A DNA stretch of 11,414 nucleotides, taken from the NCBI GenBank assembly GCA_964582415.1, contig CAZOSF010000074.1:1-11414 (forward strand), given 5' to 3'. The position numbers were made by a program, and so were the translations under genes. The DNA is from CAZOSF01 sp964582415 (lineage in GTDB: Bacteria > Bacteroidota > Bacteroidia > Flavobacteriales > Flavobacteriaceae). This document shows, in pieces, positions 6,407 through 11,414 of the stretch (position 1 is its first letter; the number at the start of each line of letters is the position of its first letter). The notes beneath the pieces are model-generated. The model did no database searches and was not told the origin of the DNA. It worked only from the letters and a program-made list of their open reading frames with translations.

Positions 6407-8359
6407 CTATGCTCCTAGCTCTTTTTTGAGCTGTTTCAACACTTTTTTGTCAACCTTGACGGGGTATTTCGCACGAAGTTTGGTCATCCATTCTTCTTCC
6501 ACGGCATTTTGGTAATCACTCAACACCCTTCCCTGAACATCTTCGAACGGTTTTGGCCCAGCTGGCAATACCTTATCCGCCTTCACGACCGTAAACGTAC
6601 CTTTGGCTTCAAATATTTGCGAAACCCCTGATTTTAATTCATATCCCTCTGGCAAATCCTTGGAACCCTTCTCAAAAACCCCTTCGGTAATCAAAACTTT
6701 TACATTTTGAAGGGTGTTCATTGTAGCTTTGATATCTTTCACAGAAGTCCCTTTATTGATCAATTCTATTGCTTTTTCGAGTTCGGCCCTGTTGGTTGTT
6801 CTGAAGATAGCCCCTTCAATTCTATCACCCCATTGATACTTCGACCTGTTCTTTTCATAAAACGCTTTTTGCCCAAGTGTATCCAGTTTGGCCTTCATCC
6901 AAACATTGTTCTCCATCACATCAAAAATCAATAAACCTTCTCTGTATTCACGAATTACCCCTGCATACTCTGGATTTTCAACTTCTAGACTATTTCTGAA
7001 ATACGATTTCACTTTAGTAGTTTCAAATTCGTCGTACAAGATACGCATGAAGGTGCGTTTTTGCTTGTAAGGACGCACTTTGCCCTGACGGCCTTCCATA
7101 TAACGTCCTAAGTCGTTGTAGTAGTAAGTACTGTCACCTATTGTGAAAATTTTCTGGTTGGCATCCCCAGAAACCGGCTCATATTTCCAGGTGCGCTTGA
7201 ACAAACTATCGGTAAGTACATTCAGGAAATAATCCTGATAAGGGTAGGCCTGGAATCCGAATTTATGTTTGATTTTATCGGTCACGGCACTGGTAATCAC
7301 TTTCCCTCTTTCACCGTCTTTTACCCTGCGCTCCAATTCAACCTTCTTCTCTTCGAAGGTAGGCAGATCATGCTTTTTGTCCAATCGGATAATGTGAAAT
7401 CCGAAACGCGTTTGGATAGGTTCCGAAATATCACCAGCCCTTTTTAGGTTGTATGCCGCATCTTCAAATGAAGGTGCCTTCAGATCTCCTTTGGTAAAAG
7501 GTCGCATTTTCCCACCATTTCTACCGGTATTTTTGTCGTCGGAATACTGTTTGGCTAGATCATCGAAGGATTCTCCTTGCTTGATCAAGGCATAAATTTC
7601 ATTGATGCGCTCACGTGATTTAATTCCGGTAGAATCGTCCCTTGTGGAAATCATGATATGGGAAACAGACACCTCAGGAAGTTTGGGTTGTCTTTCATGT
7701 ACTTTTAAAATGTGATATCCAAATTGGGTACGCACGATTTCCGAAACTTGCCCCACTGGGGTTTCGTATGCCACACTTTCAAATGGGTAGACCATATCGA
7801 ACACACTAAAGAATCCCAATTTCCCTTCACGTTCTTTCGCACCAGGTTCTTCGGAAAATCTTTTTGCCAGTTGATTGAAATCCTGCCCAGTCAGTGCCAT
7901 TTCCCGAATTTCCTTAATCTTGTTATAGGCAGCCAAAGTATCTTGCGGAAAGGCATCCCAATTACAAGTCACCAATATGTGTGAAACATTCAATTCTTCC
8001 AATCCTCTGGAATAAGCTTCCATCACTAAATCCTTGGTAACATTCTCCTCATAGAGATAGTTTCTTGAAAGCTGTTCTTCGTATTTGCTGAAATCCTTTA
8101 GATAAGCATCTTTCTTATCCAAGCCTTGTGCTTTGGCTTCCGCTACCTTCAATTTATAATCGATAAACATGTTTAGGTAGTTGTCTACAGATTTCTGGTC
8201 TTCCTCCTGAACCAAATCCAAGTTCTTCTTATAAACTTGTTTGAATTCTTGGGAATATACCGGTTCGCCATCGATGGTTAGCAAAACCTCTTTATTGTTC
8301 TGAGCAAACAAGGAAAGAGTCATGAATGAAAGTAGAAATGCAACACAAAACTGTCTCAT
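6407..8359 (-). CDS. Periplasmic peptidylprolyl isomerase with two parvulin domains and a long C-terminal region
   Basis: An exported foldase of 650 aa and first gene of the operon. The signal peptide is MRQFCVAFLLSFMTLSLFA with likely cleavage before Q20. A SurA_N/PpiD-like helical region (about 25-120) precedes two parvulin domains. The first (about 122-222) has VSHILV with H127 and FGYHILKV with H216. The second (about 229-328) has VSHIMI with H234, NGG at 281-283 and FGFHIIRL with H322. Both conserved His positions are kept in both domains, so this is the paralogue most likely to be an active prolyl isomerase. Residues about 330-650 lack a complete parvulin signature, but the last 110 or so (SGVSQIFEAKGTFTVVKADK, then GPKPFEDVQGRVLSDYQN and YPVKV) resemble the end of a PpiC/PpiD module. 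A matching -33/-7 promoter lies just upstream. Role inferred: folding or escort of secreted and outer-membrane proteins in the periplasm. Confidence 0.9.
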   Translation of the reverse strand: MRQFCVAFLLSFMTLSLFAQNNKEVLLTIDGEPVYSQEFKQVYKKNLDLVQEEDQKSVDNYLNMFIDYKLKVAEAKAQGLDKKDAYLKDFSKYEEQLSRNYLYEENVTKDLVMEAYSRGLEELNVSHILVTCNWDAFPQDTLAAYNKIKEIREMALTGQDFNQLAKRFSEEPGAKEREGKLGFFSVFDMVYPFESVAYETPVGQVSEIVRTQFGYHILKVHERQPKLPEVSVSHIMISTRDDSTGIKSRERINEIYALIKQGESFDDLAKQYSDDKNTGRNGGKMRPFTKGDLKAPSFEDAAYNLKRAGDISEPIQTRFGFHIIRLDKKHDLPTFEEKKVELERRVKDGERGKVITSAVTDKIKHKFGFQAYPYQDYFLNVLTDSLFKRTWKYEPVSGDANQKIFTIGDSTYYYNDLGRYMEGRQGKVRPYKQKRTFMRILYDEFETTKVKSYFRNSLEVENPEYAGVIREYREGLLIFDVMENNVWMKAKLDTLGQKAFYEKNRSKYQWGDRIEGAIFRTTNRAELEKAIELINKGTSVKDIKATMNTLQNVKVLITEGVFEKGSKDLPEGYELKSGVSQIFEAKGTFTVVKADKVLPAGPKPFEDVQGRVLSDYQNAVEEEWMTKLRAKYPVKVDKKVLKQLKKELGA

Positions 8360-8377
8360 AGTTCTTTGGGTTTTTAA

Positions 8378-8409
8378 AAGCCTCGCAAAATTAAAAAAAA
8401 CATAGGCTT
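8378..8409. repeat. Short inverted repeat flanking the foldase promoter -7 box
   Basis: AAGCCT (8378-8383) and AGGCTT (8404-8409) are a 6-bp inverted repeat with the -7 box in the 20-nt space between them; AAGCC occurs again at 8414-8418. The position would suit an operator, but the arms are too short to exclude chance. Confidence 0.25.
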
Positions 8410-8415
8410 AAACAA
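8386..8415 (-). promoter_or_regulatory. Promoter of the foldase-MoxR operon
   Basis: On the minus strand TTG (8415-8413), a 19-nt spacer and TAATTTTG (8393-8386) match the Bacteroidota consensus TTG-N17-23-TAnnTTTG fully. The -7 box ends 26 nt before the ATG at 8359, leaving a leader of about 20 nt. It is the only good promoter I see ahead of the four genes down to 3176. Confidence 0.65.
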
Positions 8416-8443
8416 GCCGACTTAACAGAAGATTACAAAAGTA

Positions 8444-8480
8444 TTTGGCCCTGAAAAGTAACCGATTTTCTGTACCTTTC
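8444..8480 (+). promoter_or_regulatory. Putative promoter of the SRPBCC gene
   Basis: TTTG (8444-8447) and TACCTTTC (8473-8480; seven of eight with TAnnTTTG allowing C for the last G) face right, 16 nt before ATG 8497. The spacer of 25 nt is slightly longer than usual. It lies in the 137-bp divergent region shared with the foldase operon promoter. Confidence 0.4.
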
Positions 8481-8496
8481 CACAAAATTCTTCAGA

Positions 8497-8955
8497 ATGA
8501 AATATTCCACCGAGATTATCATTAATATGCCAAGAGAGCAAGTAATTGAGGCTCTGAATAATCCGGAAAATATGAAGCATTGGCAAAAGGGTCTCATTGG
8601 CTACGAGTTGTTAGAGGGCACCCCAGGTTCGAAAGGTGCTAAAATGAAGCTGGATTATGCAATGGGAAAGCGCAGTATGTCGTTAATTGAAACGATAACA
8701 GACAATAATTTTCCGGAAGAATTTCATGCAACCTACGACACAAAGGGCGTTCATAACATCCAGAAAAATTATTTTCTTGATTGGGAAAACAATACCACCA
8801 AGTGGGTCAGTGAAAGTGAATTTCAATTTCAAAGTGTTGCGATGAAGCTAATGGGTTGGTTGATGCCGGGGGCATTCAAAAAACAATCGTTGAAGTACCT
8901 AACCGACTTCAAGAATTTTGTTGAAACGGGAAGTTCAGTGGCCAAGGACGCATGA
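8497..8955 (+). CDS. SRPBCC (START/polyketide cyclase-like) domain protein
   Basis: A 152-aa single-domain cytoplasmic protein without signal peptide or membrane segment. The N-terminal strand MKYSTEIIINMPREQVIEAL, then NNPENMKHWQKGL with W29, a run of beta strands (KMKLDYAM, SLIETIT, EFHATYD, KWVSESEFQF) and a long amphipathic C-terminal helix from about 114 to 144 are the usual layout of the SRPBCC helix-grip fold. That fold encloses a hydrophobic pocket that binds lipids, polyketides or similar ligands. Some members are enzymes, others are carriers or stress proteins, and nothing here decides which. The stop codon overlaps the start of the next gene (ATGA at 8952-8955), so the two are likely made together. 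The annotation is by fold pattern; the ligand is unknown. Confidence 0.8.
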   Translation: MKYSTEIIINMPREQVIEALNNPENMKHWQKGLIGYELLEGTPGSKGAKMKLDYAMGKRSMSLIETITDNNFPEEFHATYDTKGVHNIQKNYFLDWENNTTKWVSESEFQFQSVAMKLMGWLMPGAFKKQSLKYLTDFKNFVETGSSVAKDA

Positions 8956-9194
8956 AAAAAGTAAAGATGATTTGGGATTTTAGAGGCGCCAATGCCTACC
9001 CTATCGCAAAGCACCATGCCGTTCATCTGGATGAATTTCTGGCTGTGGAAGGCATAAAAGATTCATTTACTGGAACCGAACACCTAAGCCCTACCCATTA
9101 TATCGCCTATTTGGTGGTGCCTGAAAATTTGGTTCAAAATTTAAGAAATCGCTTGAAACCGCATAGAGGACAATGGTACGATCCTAATCTTTAA
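8952..9194 (+). CDS. Small conserved-looking protein of unknown function (80 aa)
   Basis: An 80-aa soluble protein, begun by the ATG of the ATGA overlap with the SRPBCC gene. No signal peptide, membrane segment or Cys. It is rich in His (21, 22, 25, 44, 49, 71) and has an ordered look: MKKVKMIWDFRG, then KHHAVHLDEFL, HLSPTHYIAYLVV, and a C-terminal LKPHRGQWYDPNL. The alternation of strand, helix and strand suggests a small alpha/beta fold of ferredoxin-like or dimeric-barrel type. I recall similar short proteins in other Flavobacteriaceae but cannot name a function. The His cluster could bind a metal or act in catalysis, which is conjecture. Coding is supported by the tight overlap and by the end of the ORF just before the next gene's promoter. 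Confidence 0.75.
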   Translation: MKKVKMIWDFRGANAYPIAKHHAVHLDEFLAVEGIKDSFTGTEHLSPTHYIAYLVVPENLVQNLRNRLKPHRGQWYDPNL

Positions 9195-9214
9195 CTGTTT
9201 TAAGACCAACATTC

Positions 9215-9246
9215 TTTGAATAGAAATGAAAATTGAAGTATACTTG
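9215..9246 (+). promoter_or_regulatory. Promoter of the OmpH-like gene
   Basis: TTTG (9215-9218), a 20-nt spacer and TATACTTG (9239-9246; one mismatch to TAnnTTTG) fit the Bacteroidota promoter. The -7 box ends 20 nt before ATG 9267, so the leader would be about 15 nt. It separates this gene from the SRPBCC pair. Confidence 0.55.
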
Positions 9247-9266
9247 CGTTCCAAAAATTGAATACC

Positions 9267-9776
9267 ATGAAATATTTTAAAGTATTGTTTTTGTTTATCG
9301 GAATTACCGCTTTTGCTCAAGAAACTAAAGTGGGTACGATAGATATTGATTTTGTTCTAAGCAAAATGCCAGAATTGGAAGGCGTTCAAAAACAGGTGGA
9401 TGACTACCGAAAAGGATTGGAGGACGAACTCGGTAAAAAAATGAAGTCGTTAGAAGACCAGATCGCAATTTACAAAGAAGAAGAACCCACACTAACCATT
9501 CTGCAGAAAACCCAAAAACAGGATTCATTGATCGCGATGGAGAACGAAATTGGAAAATTTCGCCAGAATGGAAATCAGTTGATTCTTATTAAGCAAGAAG
9601 AGTATATGCAACCGCTTTATCAAAAAGTAGGTGCCGCTTTGGAGAAAATCGCTCAAGCCGGGGGGTACACCCAAGTTTTGTTAAGAAATAATGATGTGGT
9701 CTATGTAGACAACCGTTTCGACCTTACCCTACCTGTACTTAAGGAAATGGGAATCGAGGTAAAACAAGAAGAATAG
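9267..9776 (+). CDS. OmpH/Skp family periplasmic chaperone
   Basis: An exported protein of 169 aa. The signal peptide MKYFKVLFLFIGITAFA is followed by QETKVGTIDIDFVLSKMPE, the opening typical of OmpH/Skp proteins (a first strand, then an Ile/Leu and MPE turn). Residues about 38-115 form a charged, Glu/Lys/Gln-rich helix pair that should fold into the coiled-coil tentacles of the Skp trimer. The C-terminal part (YTQVLLRNNDVVYVD) returns as strands to the body domain. Skp-type proteins hold unfolded outer-membrane proteins in the periplasm. I chose ATG 9267; the TTG at 9258 would only add MNT before it. In many Bacteroidota two OmpH genes follow bamA, whereas this one stands alone, next to the foldase operon but with its own promoter and a strong terminator at 9795-9822. 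Confidence 0.9.
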   Translation: MKYFKVLFLFIGITAFAQETKVGTIDIDFVLSKMPELEGVQKQVDDYRKGLEDELGKKMKSLEDQIAIYKEEEPTLTILQKTQKQDSLIAMENEIGKFRQNGNQLILIKQEEYMQPLYQKVGAALEKIAQAGGYTQVLLRNNDVVYVDNRFDLTLPVLKEMGIEVKQEE

Positions 9777-9794
9777 TTAAAGCAAACTGAAATG

Positions 9795-9822
9795 AAAAAG
9801 GCTCCTAACGGAGCCTTTTTTT
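9795..9822. terminator. Bidirectional intrinsic terminator between the ompH-like gene and guaB
   Basis: GGCTCC (9800-9805), loop TAAC, and GGAGCC (9810-9815) form a perfect 6-bp GC-rich stem. It is extended by five A's on the left (9795-9799) pairing with the first of seven T's on the right (9816-9822). The right T-run overlaps the guaB stop codon (9821-9823). Either direction yields a stem followed by U's. Confidence 0.92.
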
Positions 9823-11293
9823 ATCTCGAATAATTCGGAGCTTCTTTGGTAATCGTCACATTATGCGGGTGACTCTCGTGGATTCCAGCAGAGGTGATTT
9901 TAACAAATCGACCATTTTCTTTCAAGGTGGCAATATCTTTTGCCCCACAATAGCCCATTCCCGCTCTTAATCCGCCAACAAATTGCGTCATACTCTCAAT
10001 CAATTCACCTTTGTAAGGGACACGACCAACAATACCTTCAGGCACCAATTTTTTGATGTCGTCTTCGACGTCTTGGAAGTAGCGATCTTTGGATCCTTGT
10101 TTCATAGCTTCCACACTACCCATGCCACGATAGGATTTGAACTTTCGACCTTCATAAATAATGGTTTCGCCCGGAGATTCCTTGGTTCCCGCTAATAGGG
10201 ATCCAAGCATAACGCTATCGGCCCCTGCTGCAATAGCTTTAGGAATATCACCAGTGTAACGAATTCCACCATCGGCAATAACAGGGACACCGGAACCTTT
10301 GATTGCTGCAGCAACTTCAAGAACTGCAGAGAATTGTGGGAATCCCACTCCGGCGACCACACGCGTAGTACAGATAGAACCTGGACCAATACCCACTTTA
10401 ACAGCATCTGCGCCTGCCTCTACCAAATATTTTGCGGCCTCGGCGGTAGCAATGTTACCTACCACAATATCCAATTCAGGAAACTTAGCTTTTACTTCTT
10501 TTAAAACGGACACCACTCCTTTCGTATGACCATGAGCGGTATCGATAATAACCGCATCCACCTGAGCATTTACCAAAGCCGCAGCTCGTTCCATCACATC
10601 CCCTGTAACACCAAGGGCAGCAGCCACCCTTAACCGACCGTAGGCATCTTTATTGGCCATGGGTTTCTGGGTAAGCTTAGTAATATCCCGGAAAGTAATC
10701 AAGCCCAATAAGGTCCCATCTTCGGATACCACAGGTAACTTTTCGATCTTGTTTTCCTGTAATATGATTTCAGCATCTTTTAAAGAGGTTCCTTTCGTGG
10801 TAGTTACTAAATTTTTCGAAGTCATTACCTCTTCCAACTTTCTCTGGAAGTTACGTTCAAAACGCAAATCTCTGTTGGTAACGATACCTACCAGTTTATT
10901 GTTGTCGTCTACAATGGGAATCCCTCCAATACTATATTCTCGCATGGTGCTTTGGGCATCCCCTACAGTATTATCTTTTTTCAACGTTACTGGATCTTGA
11001 ATCATACCACTCTCAGCACGCTTCACCTTACGCACCTCCGCCGCTTGCTGTTCGATCGTCATGTTCTTATGCAGCACACCAATTCCTCCTTCTCGGGCCA
11101 TAGCGATTGCCATAGCACTTTCCGTCACCGTATCCATGGCTGCGGATACAATAGGAACATTTAAACTGATATTACGGGTAAAGCGGGAGGCAATGGAAAC
11201 TTCCCTCGGAAGTACATCAGAATACGCAGGTACCAAGAGTACATCGTCGTAGGTAAGTCCTTCTCCTAAAATTTTGTGATTGTGTGCGGTCAT
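9821..11293 (-). CDS. guaB: Inosine-5'-monophosphate dehydrogenase
   Basis: IMP dehydrogenase oxidises IMP to XMP with NAD+, the rate-limiting step of guanine nucleotide synthesis in the cytoplasm. The protein is 490 aa, the usual bacterial length. The N-terminal barrel segment GLTYDDVLLVPAYSDVLP (12-29) is followed by two CBS domains (about 98-150 and 157-210) inserted in the TIM barrel. The catalytic loop GIGPGSICTTR (301-311) carries Cys308. DGGIRYTGD (341-349) and YRGMGS (388-393) bind the IMP phosphate, and GIVGRVPYKG (420-429) is the mobile flap with the catalytic Arg424. ATG 11293 is chosen because MTAHNHKILGEGLTYDD begins as family members do; an upstream in-frame extension to 11356 would read through the promoter. 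The gene appears to be a single-gene unit between its own promoter and the shared terminator at 9795-9822. No key residue is missing. Confidence 0.97.
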   Translation of the reverse strand: MTAHNHKILGEGLTYDDVLLVPAYSDVLPREVSIASRFTRNISLNVPIVSAAMDTVTESAMAIAMAREGGIGVLHKNMTIEQQAAEVRKVKRAESGMIQDPVTLKKDNTVGDAQSTMREYSIGGIPIVDDNNKLVGIVTNRDLRFERNFQRKLEEVMTSKNLVTTTKGTSLKDAEIILQENKIEKLPVVSEDGTLLGLITFRDITKLTQKPMANKDAYGRLRVAAALGVTGDVMERAAALVNAQVDAVIIDTAHGHTKGVVSVLKEVKAKFPELDIVVGNIATAEAAKYLVEAGADAVKVGIGPGSICTTRVVAGVGFPQFSAVLEVAAAIKGSGVPVIADGGIRYTGDIPKAIAAGADSVMLGSLLAGTKESPGETIIYEGRKFKSYRGMGSVEAMKQGSKDRYFQDVEDDIKKLVPEGIVGRVPYKGELIESMTQFVGGLRAGMGYCGAKDIATLKENGRFVKITSAGIHESHPHNVTITKEAPNYSR

Positions 11294-11294
11294 T

Positions 11295-11342
11295 GCAATT
11301 AAATTTAATCCGAAGTGACGGAAGCAGTTACTATTTAATTGC
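11295..11342 (-). repeat. Perfect 10-bp inverted repeat in the guaB leader
   Basis: GCAATTAAAT (11295-11304) is the exact reverse complement of ATTTAATTGC (11333-11342), with 28 nt between. In the guaB transcript it would form a long hairpin with a small nested stem (UCCG/CGGA) in the loop, and its 3' arm would end one nucleotide before the AUG. It could hide the start region from ribosomes. It could also be a DNA operator or a chance AT-rich match. Confidence 0.45.
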
Positions 11343-11345
11343 GTG

Positions 11346-11353
11346 CAAATATA
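11346..11353 (-). promoter_or_regulatory. Putative guaB promoter, -7 element
   Basis: On the minus strand this is TATATTTG, a full match to TAnnTTTG, 52 nt before the guaB ATG. Transcription would start at about 11340, close to the 5' arm of the inverted repeat. No TTG is found 17-23 nt upstream, so the -33 element is not evident. Confidence 0.45.
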
Positions 11354-11414
11354 CAACTTCTCAACGGATTTAGTTTAGGGGAAAGTTAAATTTATTGAAG
11401 GCCAGTAAAATGCA

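Noticed and set aside
8391..8400. A-tract in the divergent promoter region
   Set aside because: Simple AT-rich spacer of the foldase promoter; no separate function can be argued.
9258..9266. TTG start three codons before the OmpH-like ATG
   Set aside because: The signal peptide beginning MKYFKVL at ATG 9267 is complete and typical.
11294..11356. Upstream extension of guaB by 21 codons
   Set aside because: It runs through the leader repeat and promoter; the family start is MTAHNHKILG at 11293.
1..11414. Mobile elements, CRISPR, tRNA/rRNA, riboswitches, phage or defence genes
   Set aside because: Read through for terminal inverted repeats, transposase motifs, regular spaced repeats and tRNA-like arms; none seen. 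All genes belong to housekeeping or envelope families with even composition.

Overview
The window looks like a core chromosomal segment from a marine-type member of the Flavobacteriaceae (Bacteroidota). The evidence is the long mitochondrial-type aconitase beginning MAFDFDMIKEVY, the set of SurA/PpiC-like periplasmic foldases, the Skp/OmpH protein, the lack of clear Shine-Dalgarno sequences, and several upstream motifs that fit the Bacteroidota promoter TTG-N17-23-TAnnTTTG. Base composition is moderate and even from gene to gene. I see no mobile element, CRISPR array, tRNA or rRNA. Genus cannot be named from this alone.

Layout. Positions 1-970 (+) hold the last 44 codons of a GHMP-type sugar kinase, overlapped by 8 nt by a sugar-phosphate nucleotidyltransferase; the two probably make a nucleotide-activated sugar. 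A bidirectional terminator (973-996) separates them from aconitase (acn, 1001-2938, -), whose N-terminal part is interrupted by a 100-N assembly gap (2798-2897). A 237-bp AT-rich region with the acn promoter and a perfect 13-bp inverted repeat follows. Positions 3176-8359 (-) form a four-gene operon, transcribed right to left from a promoter at 8386-8415: a 650-aa double-parvulin protein, a 285-aa lipoprotein with a degenerate parvulin-like region, a 485-aa SurA-like protein and a MoxR AAA+ ATPase. The genes abut, overlap by 47 nt, or lie 8 nt apart. Diverging from it (+) are an SRPBCC-domain protein and an 80-aa conserved-looking unknown joined by an ATGA overlap (8497-9194), then a separately promoted OmpH/Skp-like chaperone (9267-9776). 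A second bidirectional terminator (9795-9822) closes that gene and, from the other side, guaB (IMP dehydrogenase, 9821-11293, -), whose promoter and a possible leader hairpin lie at 11294-11353.

How the genes fit together. The centre of the window is an envelope-biogenesis neighbourhood: three parvulin/SurA-related exported proteins and an OmpH/Skp-like protein are all of the kind that escorts outer-membrane proteins across the periplasm, and the cytoplasmic MoxR ATPase is co-transcribed with the foldases. On either side are housekeeping genes of the TCA cycle (acn) and guanine nucleotide synthesis (guaB).

I found no clearly new biological system. The points most worth a second look are the graded loss of conserved parvulin histidines across the three foldase paralogues, the MoxR without its usual partners, the inverted repeats in front of acn and guaB, the SRPBCC/80-aa pair, and the mis-sized assembly gap in acn.
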